64,000 nucleotides of DNA from Rhodoferax sp. (GCF_028689295.1 NZ_JAQTWL010000001.1:396010-460009), one strand, 5' to 3'. Positions 52,576 to 61,106 are shown, counted from the stretch's first letter. Notes: generated by a model not told the origin, from the sequence alone. Program-made: numbers and translations.

Positions 52576-53404
52576 TTTGAAGTACCGCGTGGGGGTCGCG
52601 TTCGCTGGCAATGAACTTCTGATTCGTACTGACAGCCATTTGGTTGAAAAAATGGCAGCATCTGTGTTCCAACATCATGTGTCCCCTTCAGTCGATCAAA
52701 ACTGCGCAGCGATCGATGTTGTGCAGCAAGAAGGTGCCGGCGACTTTCTTCTGATGGTCGAAGGGCAACTTGCCGGGATTGCCAGTAGTGTTGCCGAGTT
52801 GCCGGTCATGCTGATGCAACTTGGACAACGCCTGCTTGTATTCAAGGAAGCCCGTCAAGCCATGTTGCATGCAGCCGTGCTGGCCAAAAATGGGCGCGGT
52901 TTCTTGTTTCCGGCTGTCGCCGGTTCGGGCAAAACCACCTTGACAGCCTGGCTGCTAGGCCAAGGCTACGGTCTTTTGTCTGATGAATTGACATCGATTG
53001 GAGAGGGCGATGACCTGGATGGCTTTACCCGTCCGCTCAACATAAAACCAGGCAGTCGGGCGCTGGTGGCTGGCTTTGACTGGATGGGTGCGGCACTGGC
53101 GCGGTCCGTCCTTTCGAGTGACGTCACGCTTGTTTCATGGGATCGGTCCCCGGTGAAAAACCTGTCCGCCTCCATCATCGTTTTCCCCTCCTATGCGGCT
53201 GGGAGCCCTTGCGAAGTTGAAAGCTTGAGCCAAGGGCCTTGCGCCAGAAATCTGATGGGTAGTTTGTTGAACGCCCGCAACCTGCCCAAGCATGGCCTTT
53301 CTTTTGCCATGCATCTTGCCGGCACATGCCCCAGCTACCGGGTAAGGTATTCCCGTCTTCAGGATGTCTCCACTTGGTTGGATCAAATTTTGGCCGACAC
53401 CTGA
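52556..53404 (+). CDS. HprK-related kinase A
   Basis: A 282-residue protein with a P-loop in the middle (FLFPAVAGSGKTTLTAWLLG, near residue 120) and the following SDELTSIGEGDDLDGFTRPLNIKPG, as in the HPr kinase/phosphorylase core. The N-terminal region differs from true HprK, and the HPr-binding signature is not evident, so this is a paralogous kinase, not the catabolite regulator. The first codon is a TTG within the pqqD frame; a GTG at 52565 is an alternative. It overlaps the pqqD-like gene by 20 bases, which suggests tightly coupled expression. Natural substrate unknown. Confidence 0.82.
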   Translation: MLKVALDLKYRVGVAFAGNELLIRTDSHLVEKMAASVFQHHVSPSVDQNCAAIDVVQQEGAGDFLLMVEGQLAGIASSVAELPVMLMQLGQRLLVFKEARQAMLHAAVLAKNGRGFLFPAVAGSGKTTLTAWLLGQGYGLLSDELTSIGEGDDLDGFTRPLNIKPGSRALVAGFDWMGAALARSVLSSDVTLVSWDRSPVKNLSASIIVFPSYAAGSPCEVESLSQGPCARNLMGSLLNARNLPKHGLSFAMHLAGTCPSYRVRYSRLQDVSTWLDQILADT

Positions 53405-53443
53405 AAGGATAAACTCAAGCCGGAATCACAACCCGAACGCTTG

Positions 53444-54190
53444 ATGCCCACGCCGCCCGCTCCCCCTACGCCGCAGCCTCAGGGCCTGACCAAAGACGCC
53501 GCTGTGGCAAAGGCCGGGCGCTGGGGCTCGGCAACCGAGATTTCGCGGCGCGTTGGAATCTTGATCGCCGTCCTGCTCCTCACCGGGCTGCTGGCCTTGT
53601 CCGACACCGTTCACCGCCAGATCGTCGCCGGCCTTGCGCTGGCCGAACCGGTCATCGCCCAGCACCCTGTTCTGGGCGCCCTGATTTTCATGGGGCTGGC
53701 CGCTCTCTCGGCCATGCTGGTGTTCTTCTCCGGCGTGCTGCTCGTCCCCATTGGCGTGCAAGCCTGGGGCGAGACGGGTTGTTTCCTCATGTTATGGAGC
53801 GGCTGGTGTCTGGGTGGACTCGTCACCTACGCCATTGGTCGCCGCCTGAAACGCCCCGCCGTGCAGCGCATGTTGTCCGGTGGAATGATCGACCGCTACG
53901 AAAACCGAATTCCCGAAGGAGGCTCCTTCGTCACCGCCGTGCTGGTGCAACTGGCGGTTCCGTCAGACGTTTCGGGCTACTTCTTCGGGCTTCTCGGCTA
54001 CCCGTTTCGCGTCTATTTGGGGGCGCTGATGCTCACTGAAATTCCGTACGCGCTGGGTACGGTTTTTCTCGGTAGCGCCTTTATCCAAAAACAATATGTG
54101 CTGCTGCTCACGGCTTCCGGTGTGGCGCTTGTCGCACTGGGCCTGGCCTGGCTGCATCGATGGCGGCACAAGCGGGCATCCTCCTCATAA
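53444..54190 (+). CDS. VTT-domain (TVP38/DedA-like) membrane protein
   Basis: A 248-residue membrane protein with the VTT fold (TVP38/TMEM64-like). After a proline-rich cytoplasmic N-terminus (MPTPPAPPTPQPQGLTK), several helices and two re-entrant loops follow, including GVLLVPIGVQAWGETG and the glycine-rich VLVQLAVPSDVSGYFFGLLGYPFRVYL. The normal proline motif of the family is F-R-x-x-P-G; here it is replaced by LAVPSDVSGY, a small deviation. The ATG at 53444 follows a TTG. It lies 39 bases after the HprK-related gene and may be in the same transcript. Many VTT proteins move phospholipids or carrier lipids. Confidence 0.85.
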   Translation: MPTPPAPPTPQPQGLTKDAAVAKAGRWGSATEISRRVGILIAVLLLTGLLALSDTVHRQIVAGLALAEPVIAQHPVLGALIFMGLAALSAMLVFFSGVLLVPIGVQAWGETGCFLMLWSGWCLGGLVTYAIGRRLKRPAVQRMLSGGMIDRYENRIPEGGSFVTAVLVQLAVPSDVSGYFFGLLGYPFRVYLGALMLTEIPYALGTVFLGSAFIQKQYVLLLTASGVALVALGLAWLHRWRHKRASSS

Positions 54191-54284
54191 CCGACCGCCG
54201 CCACGGACTGTTATGGCCTATGGCAAATCAGTGGCAAGGTGATGATTCGGTTGCCGCTTTTTTATTTCAGAAAGGAACTGGGCA

Positions 54285-55091
54285 ATGAAATACTTCCGAA
54301 CGATGCTGCGCTTCATCATGGCAGTCTTGATGACGTGCGCAGTTCCTGCTTGTGCAGCAGTCTGGGAGGATGCGACCGGACCTTATGCAACAATAGTTAT
54401 CGGTGATACGGGACCCGAAAACACGTACTACATCTATCGTCCCCAGACGCTGAGATCTAACGCGCATCCCGTCGCTGTATTTTGTGTTGGGTCAGGCTCA
54501 CATCCCAGGAATTACGAAGCCTTGCTCACGTCCCTGGCGTCACATGGAGTCATAGTAATTGCCAGCACAGATCCGTATCAGTGGGATGGCGTCAAAGCCA
54601 GTGCTGGTGTCAATTGGCTTATGGCGCAAAACCAGACAGGTAAAAGTGACTACTATCAAAAACTCATTCCATCCAAGGTGCTTGCCATCGGGCATTCTGT
54701 GGGTGGAAATGGAGCCGTGTTGGCCTCCATCAAGAATTCAAAAATAACGAGCCTTCTTCTCTACGCACCTTCCTTGGAACTTGCAAATTCACCTGACCTA
54801 TTGGTGCCCACTTTCTACATCGCAGGTTCTCTCGACACCACGATACCGCCTCATCTTGTAAAGGCCAGATATCAGGACGAAAAAAAAGCGCCTGGTTGGT
54901 ATGGAGAAAATACCAATCAAGGTCACATCGGATTCGCAAGAAACCCATCGGTTCAATACTACACGAGGGCATGGGTATACACCCAGCTCTTTGGCGATTC
55001 GGGGACCGCAAGAGGATCCTTCTACGGACCCGATTGGACGTTCAAGAACGCAGCAACTTGGCGCGACCAGTTGAAGAACAACAGTGAATAG
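54285..55091 (+). CDS. Exported alpha/beta hydrolase
   Basis: A 268-residue hydrolase with signal peptide (MKYFRTMLRFIMAVLMTCAVPACA). The nucleophile elbow GHSVGGNG (about residue 133) and the segment SLDTTIPPHL with the acid residue, and the late NQGHIGF histidine form a complete catalytic triad. The family is near the chlorophyllase/PET-hydrolase-like and dienelactone hydrolase groups. The gene is A/T-richer than its neighbours and has ATA and AGA codons, which hints at recent transfer. Substrate unknown. Confidence 0.84.
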   Translation: MKYFRTMLRFIMAVLMTCAVPACAAVWEDATGPYATIVIGDTGPENTYYIYRPQTLRSNAHPVAVFCVGSGSHPRNYEALLTSLASHGVIVIASTDPYQWDGVKASAGVNWLMAQNQTGKSDYYQKLIPSKVLAIGHSVGGNGAVLASIKNSKITSLLLYAPSLELANSPDLLVPTFYIAGSLDTTIPPHLVKARYQDEKKAPGWYGENTNQGHIGFARNPSVQYYTRAWVYTQLFGDSGTARGSFYGPDWTFKNAATWRDQLKNNSE

Positions 55092-55154
55092 TGATTTTTG
55101 CAGTCGAATGGCTGTCACTCTTACGGCAACTCAAGCCGAGGTTTGAGTTACCGG

Positions 55155-55472
55155 CTATGCAAAACGATTTGGACTTTTGCTTTCCTGCACGCACCAATAA
55201 ATGAGCAGTATCCAGCCAATAACGGGAATGATGGCCCAAAGTTGAAACCAACCGCTTCTATCTGTGTCGTGGAGCCGTCTTGTGACGACTGCGAAGTAGG
55301 GTAAGAGCGTGGCTACTGAAAAGACCGCTGACAGCTTGTCACTGATGATGCCTAGCGCGATTGTCGTAATGAAAACAAATAACACCCACCACCATAGTTC
55401 GGACTTTGTCGCGCAGCCCTTGAAGTCAGCATATTTTGAGAAGCATGTGCGAATTGATTCGGTAAAGGTCAT
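55155..55472 (-). CDS. DUF805 membrane protein
   Basis: A 105-residue protein starting MTFTESIRTCFSKYADFKGCA with the DUF805 hallmark: SELWWWVLFVFITTIALGI then TRRLHDTDRSGWFQLWAIIPVIGWILLIYW. It has three or four transmembrane helices. The ATG at 55472 is chosen; the frame is open to 55532. DUF805 proteins are found widely with unknown role. It is convergent with the hydrolase gene. Confidence 0.9.
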   Translation of the reverse strand: MTFTESIRTCFSKYADFKGCATKSELWWWVLFVFITTIALGIISDKLSAVFSVATLLPYFAVVTRRLHDTDRSGWFQLWAIIPVIGWILLIYWCVQESKSPNRFA

Positions 55473-55802
55473 AGCACCCTCGATATTTGAGATGGTGCCC
55501 GATGTTAGCGCGTAAGGTTTGACTTTGCTCACGCACGCAATGGTGGACCCGTTGGTTGGGCCACTGCTGGGGCATGCCAGCTGGCAGGCTTACAGAAGCT
55601 CGGTGCGCTAGCCGTTAATTGACTACTGTCCGCAATGCCCAGGTGCTTGGCTTGACCGGGGGGGAACTCGACAAGCTGATCTAAGTGAAATGTTTGACTG
55701 ATCGAGTTGGGTTCGCTCGTCGCCGGTTGTAGTGAACAGCTCGCCGGTGAGGCACAAAAGGCCATCGACCATCTGCAGTGAATCGTTGTTGTGTCAAATT
55801 GG
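55473..55802. other. Non-coding stretch, no gene seen
   Basis: About 330 bases between the DUF805 gene and the VapC-like gene. The only open frame (55529-55765 minus, 78 codons) has no family resemblance and no good start. I see no convincing repeat or terminator. Confidence 0.6.
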
Positions 55803-56216
55803 CTAAGCCAAGAACGGATCGATCAGCTTCGTGCCCGTACCTGCAAAGTCCGCTACGTTGCGTGTTACCACCGTCATACCATGCTCCAAAGCCGTGGCAG
55901 CAATCATGGCATCACGTTTAGACTTCGGATCTGGCACATGCATCGCCGCGCATAACGTGGCTGTGGCTCCTGAGAATGGCAATATACGATCTGCAAAGTT
56001 TGCCTTTACCCCATTCAGCCAGACGCGCAATGCACTGCCTTGTGGTGGTATGCGGCGCTCCAGCGCCAAAACCCCCTTTTCCAGTTCCAGTATGCTGATG
56101 GCGGAAATAAACAAATGGCTGACCGGCTTGTCCGAAGCCCATGCACGCACTTCCAGAGACTGATTCGGTTTTCCGTGACGCAACTCCGAGATGACGTTCG
56201 TATCCAAAACATACAT
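55803..56216 (-). CDS. VapC-like PIN-domain toxin
   Basis: A 137-residue PIN-domain protein, predicted to be an RNA-cleaving toxin. The acidic active site is complete: LDTNVISELR (D near residue 4), SILELEKG (E near 44), and KSKRDAMIAATALEHGM, with VVTRNVADF at the end. The ATG at 56216 is used; a TTG at 56231 would add five residues. The antitoxin gene ends 11 bases upstream. The pair is a VapBC-type module whose antitoxin is of the Phd/YefM class. Confidence 0.9.
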   Translation of the reverse strand: MYVLDTNVISELRHGKPNQSLEVRAWASDKPVSHLFISAISILELEKGVLALERRIPPQGSALRVWLNGVKANFADRILPFSGATATLCAAMHVPDPKSKRDAMIAATALEHGMTVVTRNVADFAGTGTKLIDPFLA

Positions 56217-56227
56217 ATATTCTGGCC

Positions 56228-56488
56228 TCAAAGCAGATCAGCGACACTTATTTCTACCCGTACTTTCTTTGGTTCGAACTCTATGCCTTCGCCACCCGGA
56301 ATCGAATCCATCAAGTCCAAAAGTGATACGTCCTGCTTTCCCGTGAGCTCGTAATAGTCTTGAATTTTGAGCAAAGCAAACGCCGGTCGCCCCCTGTCGG
56401 TGATGAACACAGGACCTTGCGCTGCTGCCCGTTTGGCTGCGCCAACATCTCGGGTGAACTCACGACTTGAACAGGTGTGCACGCTCAT
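56228..56488 (-). CDS. Phd/YefM-family antitoxin
   Basis: An 86-residue antitoxin, with the Phd/YefM DNA-binding domain visible as SSREFTRDVGAAKRAAAQGPVFITDRGRPAFALLKIQDYYEL. The C-terminal acidic tail ending VRVEISVADLL binds the toxin. It lies just before the PIN-toxin gene. It is expected to repress the pair's promoter in the upstream region (AT-rich, with tgtttgtatgttatgaca at about 56511). Confidence 0.89.
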   Translation of the reverse strand: MSVHTCSSREFTRDVGAAKRAAAQGPVFITDRGRPAFALLKIQDYYELTGKQDVSLLDLMDSIPGGEGIEFEPKKVRVEISVADLL

Positions 56489-56833
56489 CTTAATTCTCCT
56501 GATCGGTTAATGTTTGTATGTTATGACATTCTCAGAAAAAATCAAGGAAAAGCCCTACAGTCATCCAATTGTCGGCTGCTTTCCTGCCCGGAGTTGCACC
56601 GGGCATCCGGAAAGCTGGCTGTACTGAACGGCTCTCATTGAAACCCAAAGGGCGAAGACTGAGGCTGAGCTATTCAGGCGGTAAAAAGCTGATGTAGCGT
56701 GAGCGGCACCCAATCTTAAGGTTTGCTTCAGTCAAACCCTTGACTTTGCAGTTTCGTCGCCACAAACGGTTGCTTTTTTTTGCGCTTTCTGGACAATGCT
56801 CCAAGCGCTCCACCTGCAACGGATGACACTCAG
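56489..56833. other. Intergenic region with likely divergent promoters
   Basis: About 345 bases without a supportable gene, between the divergent antitoxin and bacteriohemerythrin genes. It includes an AT-rich segment near 56510-56550 next to the antitoxin. Frames that overlap it run opposite to the hemerythrin gene and show no family resemblance. Confidence 0.55.
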
Positions 56834-57478
56834 ATGATGAACACGCACCGGGTTTATCCCGCTTGGCTCTACAACTCCTTGGCTTATGTTTACTGCTTTG
56901 CCGGGATACTTACTTTTGTTATGCTTCCGGGCGCCATGGGGGCCGTCAGCGGTGGCATGCTGATACTGGCCGGTGCGGCGGTATGGGTACTTCGCTACAA
57001 GTACCGCAAAGAGTTCACTCAATACGAGAAACACCTTGCCAATGAATCTGTACTGCATTCACAAAACCTACCACCAGGAGGTCTGATCCAGATGTCCTGG
57101 AGCAAAAGGTACGAATGCGGTCACGATTTGATTGATGGGCAACACCGCCGCTTGTTTGGCCTTGCCAATGAGACCATAGAGGCCATTCTTGAAAACCAAC
57201 CCAATCCATCTGCTGGCACCCTTCTAAGGAAAACGATTGAGCACATGAGCCAACATTTTTCCACCGAGGAGTTCATTCTGGCAGAGGTGAAAGACCCCCA
57301 CCTGGTTGAGCATCAAGCGCAACATCAAACGCTCATGGACAAGGCAACGACACTCTTTCAGCAACACCAAAGGGGCGAACTGGACCATCGCACACTCGTG
57401 TCATTCCTGGCAGTCGACGTCATCGCCGGGCATATTTTGAAGGAAGAATTTCCATGGCCTCGGGTTCAACCAAGCTGA
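56834..57478 (+). CDS. Membrane-anchored bacteriohemerythrin
   Basis: A 214-residue protein with two N-terminal hydrophobic helices (SLAYVYCFAGILTFVMLPGAM and GGMLILAGAAVWVLRY) and a hemerythrin domain. The di-iron ligands are visible as HDLIDGQHRRLFGL, HMSQHFSTEEFIL, HLVEHQAQHQ and HILKEEFPWP. In the last motif the usual HxxxxD ligand is a glutamate, so the iron site may be altered. The ATG at 56834 is used, another is at 56837; a TTG at 56780 is in frame. Such proteins bind oxygen or sense it at the membrane. A second soluble hemerythrin is at 63148. Confidence 0.86.
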   Translation: MMNTHRVYPAWLYNSLAYVYCFAGILTFVMLPGAMGAVSGGMLILAGAAVWVLRYKYRKEFTQYEKHLANESVLHSQNLPPGGLIQMSWSKRYECGHDLIDGQHRRLFGLANETIEAILENQPNPSAGTLLRKTIEHMSQHFSTEEFILAEVKDPHLVEHQAQHQTLMDKATTLFQQHQRGELDHRTLVSFLAVDVIAGHILKEEFPWPRVQPS

Positions 57479-57678
57479 CCTGAAGCGTCCCGGTCAAGCG
57501 AAATTTCCTCGCTTTAATTCGCGGCTTCGATCAGTGGCCCAAAGCCACCCACCAATGCCAGCTTCCGGGAAGTTCAATGGTCACCTCCACTTTCTCAAAG
57601 ACCCGATCAACCCTGAACGTGTGGAAGCGGCTATGCGGGTTCAGGCTGGGCTTGGCGGCGACTGGCCGTCTGAGCCCG
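57479..57678. other. Stretch without a supported gene
   Basis: Two hundred bases between the hemerythrin gene and the first 165-bp repeat. AAGCGA and TCGCTTT near 57498-57520 could form a weak terminator for the hemerythrin gene. A 67-codon frame runs from 57534 into the repeat and has no family resemblance. Confidence 0.5.
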
Positions 57679-57843
57679 CCTGTTGGTACCGACCTCGGAT
57701 TGAGCCAGTTTCACTTGGTATGCCGACGCGGCGGTGAGCCAAGACTTTCCGACGGGAGACAGCGCCAGCGTTGAGGACTTGGGCTCGACGCGCGGCTCAA
57801 CGAAATGTCGGCGCGGTGGCTCAGTCGGCGATCGGCACTAACA
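57679..57843 (+). repeat. 165-bp repeat, copy 1 (left boundary of chromate island)
   Basis: Identical over 165 bases to the copy at 61107-61271, in the same direction. Its ends form an imperfect inverted repeat: TGTTGGTACCGACC at the left and the complement TGTTAGTGCCGATC at the right match in about 20 of 27 bases. The interior also folds (GCCGACGCGGCGG with CCGCGCCGACA). No transposase is encoded. This looks like a non-autonomous mobile unit with the chromate genes between the two copies. Confidence 0.88.
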
Positions 57844-57909
57844 CGGGGGCTTAGAAAGTTCGACCACTCGCTCCAACGCAACGGATTCAGCAGTTAAAAC
57901 TGATTTCTT

Positions 57910-58707
57910 CTAGGCCGCTACATCTTTGGGGGGCCATTTGTGGGTTTCGCTTTGACAGTCCCGGCACCATGCATAGAGAGCGTCATACATGACCTTGCCA
58001 TGTCGAAGCATTTCATGATCATTGGCAAAGATTTGTGACAGGCCGAGTGACAGCGCATACAGCCCCGCTGACTGTGGGGTGAGGTCGAGTCGGGAGGTGT
58101 CTGCGCCGCGCACGATCAAAGCAAGCTGTTGGAGTGCTGGATCATGCAGACCATACTTGTCCAGGAACGCATCGAAACTGCACAGCTCGCCAATGTGGGA
58201 GAGTTCAACATCGGGAATGTCATAGGGAATTGCGCCGGTTTCGTGCGCCACTCGGGGTACATCGATGGCCGGCACATAGAGGAATTCGGCCTGTGGGTCG
58301 ATGAACCGGGCCACCAGCCACGGGCATGCAATGCGATCAATTTTTGGGCGCTCGCGTGTGACCCATTTTGTGCTGCTGACGCTTGCGATTTCTACCATAG
58401 GCAGGCCGACCGTTTGCCATTCAGAAAAACCACCTTCCAAATACCTTGCATCCTTGCCCATGGCACGCAAAGCAGCGGTGAGGCCTTGGCTGATTTCGTG
58501 TCCGTGAACACAAAAAAACACCACCGGCTCTGACAAGGCGGCCACTTCGTCTTTCCAGTTCAGCCATTGTGCGGGGTCGCGCCAAATTGATTTGGCGATG
58601 GTCATGCCAGAGGCTTGGCGTGCACTTTCTCTGCGGACATCGATGAGAACTGGCTGCTTGGGCTCCATCAGGCAGCCGGACAAGGTGGCAACTGAAATAG
58701 CCTTCAT
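57910..58707 (-). CDS. Rhodanese domain fused to ChrB C-terminal domain
   Basis: A 265-residue protein. Residues 1 to about 110 are a rhodanese domain with the active-site cysteine in FFCVHGHEIS, and the rest matches the C-terminal ChrB/chromate-resistance domain (RIACPWLVARFIDPQAEFLYVPA). Such fusions are found in chromate-resistance clusters and probably help protect against chromate or its reduction products. The ATG at 58707 (MKAISVATLSGCLM) is used. It ends the operon chrB-chrA-this gene. Specific reaction unknown. Confidence 0.87.
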   Translation of the reverse strand: MKAISVATLSGCLMEPKQPVLIDVRRESARQASGMTIAKSIWRDPAQWLNWKDEVAALSEPVVFFCVHGHEISQGLTAALRAMGKDARYLEGGFSEWQTVGLPMVEIASVSSTKWVTRERPKIDRIACPWLVARFIDPQAEFLYVPAIDVPRVAHETGAIPYDIPDVELSHIGELCSFDAFLDKYGLHDPALQQLALIVRGADTSRLDLTPQSAGLYALSLGLSQIFANDHEMLRHGKVMYDALYAWCRDCQSETHKWPPKDVAA

Positions 58708-58725
58708 GGTGTTCTCCAGCACAGG

Positions 58726-60090
58726 TTAAAAAAGTCGTGTGAGCAAGCCCGCCACCGCACTGGCGGCGATGACATGGATCACATTGCGCTTGAAGCGAAA
58801 CAAGGCGACGCCGGCACCCAGTGCGATCAGTGCGGAGACCCAATCAAAACTCCCGCCAAACCCCTTGGGCCATAAGACGTGGTAGGCAAAGAAAAGGGCC
58901 AGATTCAGAATCACGCCCCCCACGGCCGCGGTGATGGCTGTCAACGGTGCGGTGAACTTGAGGTCACCGTGGGTGCTTTCCACCAAAGGGCCGCCCGCCA
59001 GGATGAACAAAAACGAGGGTAAAAAGGTGAACCACGTCACCAAACTGGCCGCCACGGCCCCCGCCAGAAACAGGGCATCCGGGCCGAACAAGGCCTTGAC
59101 ATAACCACCCACGAAGCCGACAAAAGCCACCACCATGATGAGTGGCCCCGGTGTTGTTTCCCCCAGGGCAAGGCCATCAATCATTTGTGTCGCTGTGAGC
59201 CATCCATAATGACTCACCGCTCCCTGGTACACATAGGGCAGCACAGCATATGCACCGCCAAACGTCAGCAACGCGGCTTTGGTGAAGAACCAACCCATCT
59301 GTGTCAGCGGGTGGCCCCAGCCGTAGCTTGTGGTCAGCAATCCCATTGGCACGAGCCAAAGCAAGGCACCCATCCCGATCACTTGTGATAGTCGAAGCCA
59401 ATGAAATTTGGCATGTTCCGGCGTGGGTGTGTGATCGTCGATGAGCGCTGGGCCAAAGGACTTGTCGGCCTTGCCATGTCCGCCCCCGGACTTGAACTTG
59501 TCGGGTGCGATCCGACCGCCGACATAACCTACCAAGGCAGCCGCCGCAACGATGGCTGGAAATGGGATGTTGGCGACAAAAATGGCGACGAAAGAGGCCG
59601 CTGCAATTCCCCACAACCAGTTGTTCCTGAGCGCGCGGGAGCCAATGCGGTGTGCCGCCTGAATCACGATGGCCGTCACAGCCGGCTTGATGCCATAGAA
59701 CAAGCCCGCAACCAGCGGCATTTCACCGAAGGCGATGTACACCCACGACAGCACGATCAGTATCAAGAGTGAAGGAAGAACAAACAATGCGCCGGCCACG
59801 ATGCCACCCCAGGTCCGGTGCATCAGCCAGCCGATATAGGTGGCCAACTGCTGTGCTTCCGGGCCGGGGAGCATCATGCAATAGTTCAGTGCATGAAGGA
59901 AACGCTGTTCAGAAATCCAACGCCGGTTTTCCACCAGTTCCTGGTGCATGATCGAAATTTGCCCGGCTGGCCCACCGAAACTGATGAAACCCAGCTTGAG
60001 CCAGAACGCAAATGCCTGCCAGAAGCTCACCGGCTGGGGTGGGGACGCCGATGGCACGGCCTCATGCGTCACGGGTTGGTTCGTCTTCAT
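58726..60090 (-). CDS. chrA: Chromate transporter ChrA (long, two-domain)
   Basis: A 454-residue inner-membrane chromate efflux protein of the long CHR family with two homologous halves of about six helices each. The halves show the motif FISFGGPAGQISIMHQELVENRRW near residue 36 and LTFGGAYAVLPYVYQGAV near 275, and both contain the GPLIMVVAFVGFVGGY and PGPEAQQLATYIGW signatures. It overlaps chrB by four bases, and its stop is 18 bases before the rhodanese gene. It exports chromate driven by the proton gradient, as established for ChrA of Cupriavidus and Pseudomonas. Confidence 0.95.
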   Translation of the reverse strand: MKTNQPVTHEAVPSASPPQPVSFWQAFAFWLKLGFISFGGPAGQISIMHQELVENRRWISEQRFLHALNYCMMLPGPEAQQLATYIGWLMHRTWGGIVAGALFVLPSLLILIVLSWVYIAFGEMPLVAGLFYGIKPAVTAIVIQAAHRIGSRALRNNWLWGIAAASFVAIFVANIPFPAIVAAAALVGYVGGRIAPDKFKSGGGHGKADKSFGPALIDDHTPTPEHAKFHWLRLSQVIGMGALLWLVPMGLLTTSYGWGHPLTQMGWFFTKAALLTFGGAYAVLPYVYQGAVSHYGWLTATQMIDGLALGETTPGPLIMVVAFVGFVGGYVKALFGPDALFLAGAVAASLVTWFTFLPSFLFILAGGPLVESTHGDLKFTAPLTAITAAVGGVILNLALFFAYHVLWPKGFGGSFDWVSALIALGAGVALFRFKRNVIHVIAASAVAGLLTRLF

Positions 60091-61022
60091 TGACTTGCCT
60101 GCCCCAAGCTGATCAACAGTCCGTCGAACACAACTGAGGCGGCCATCAACAGTTGGTCATCGTTCGAGATGCTTTCGCGCATGCCATTCAATACGCTCTC
60201 AATGCCTGCTGCTTCCGGGGGCTGCACGCCACCCACATCGAGGTAGTGCACCAGCAGGCCAAGGCGAGCGATTGCGGGTTGATCAAGTCCGAAGCTCGCC
60301 GCCAGCACTTCAAAGGTGACCCGGCTACCCATGTGGCTGAATGTTGCACCGTCAAAGTCGAATCCGATGGCGTCTGGCGGGCAGTCTGCGGGGCTGGCCA
60401 GCCACAGCAGGCGCGCTTGCGGGTCAATAAACTGCCGAATCAACCACGCACTGGCCAATCGATCAACCCATGGGCGTTGCCGCGTGGCCCAGAGACGGCA
60501 TTGATAGTCTGTCATGTGAAGACGCGCAATGCGCCCGTCCTGGGCATGGGGTTCATCTGGCGACAGGGCGCACGCACAGGTCAACTCCAGTTCACGCAAG
60601 GCGTTATCGACTTGTCGCTGGGCCTCTGCGGGAAAGAAGTCCGTTGGGACAAGATTGGCAAAGGATTTGCGCAGCTTGCGTGTCTTTCGCAATACGTCTT
60701 GCACGGTATCTGTTGTCAGCTGCTGTTTGACCTGATCGACCTCGGACAACAATGCGGCGAAGTCACTGCTGCGATCAAACAGCGCTGCGAAGTTGGCTCC
60801 TTCGGGTTCCTCCACACGCAATACATGAGCGCTGCCGCCGCCATCGCGTACTTCAAAGGCTAGGCCCTCCAGGGTGACACGGCAGCTTTCGCGCTCTGGC
60901 ATTAGGTAAACCCCGTCCCTCAGCACGGCGGCACCGGATGCTTTGAGGGCGCGCCAAGTGCGTTGGCGCAAGGTGGCGTTCTCGGTGGGCAGAGTTGTGA
61001 TGAGCGACAGCCATTTAGTCAT
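60087..61022 (-). CDS. chrB: Chromate resistance regulator ChrB
   Basis: A 311-residue ChrB protein. ChrB in Cupriavidus and Ochrobactrum binds DNA and senses chromate to control chrA. The N-terminal half (TKWLSLITTLPTENATLRQRTWRALKASGAAVLRDGVYLMPE) resembles a winged helix, and the C-terminal half has the ChrB domain (RPWVDRLASAWLIRQFIDPQARLLWL). The gene is the first in the operon and starts 10 bases from the palindrome at 61032-61047, a likely operator. The operon order chrB-chrA is standard. Confidence 0.93.
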   Translation of the reverse strand: MTKWLSLITTLPTENATLRQRTWRALKASGAAVLRDGVYLMPERESCRVTLEGLAFEVRDGGGSAHVLRVEEPEGANFAALFDRSSDFAALLSEVDQVKQQLTTDTVQDVLRKTRKLRKSFANLVPTDFFPAEAQRQVDNALRELELTCACALSPDEPHAQDGRIARLHMTDYQCRLWATRQRPWVDRLASAWLIRQFIDPQARLLWLASPADCPPDAIGFDFDGATFSHMGSRVTFEVLAASFGLDQPAIARLGLLVHYLDVGGVQPPEAAGIESVLNGMRESISNDDQLLMAASVVFDGLLISLGQASQ

Positions 61023-61031
61023 GAACTGAAG

Positions 61032-61047
61032 TCTACATTATTGTAGA
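61032..61047. promoter_or_regulatory. Palindromic operator candidate upstream of chrB
   Basis: TCTACATTATTGTAGA is a perfect six-base inverted repeat with a four-base centre. It lies directly in front of the chrB start, in an AT-rich stretch (61030-61080) where the chr promoter must be. ATTCA and TGAAT just beyond (61048-61070) form another loose pair. A ChrB-binding site is the simplest reading. Confidence 0.6.
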
Positions 61048-61106
61048 ATTCATGTCAATATATTTTGAATGTCTATGTGCGAATCAAAAAACCGTTTTGT
61101 TGGCAC

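Noticed and set aside
57534..57737. 67-codon frame entering the 165-bp repeat
   Set aside because: No family resemblance, and its C-terminal part is repeat DNA.
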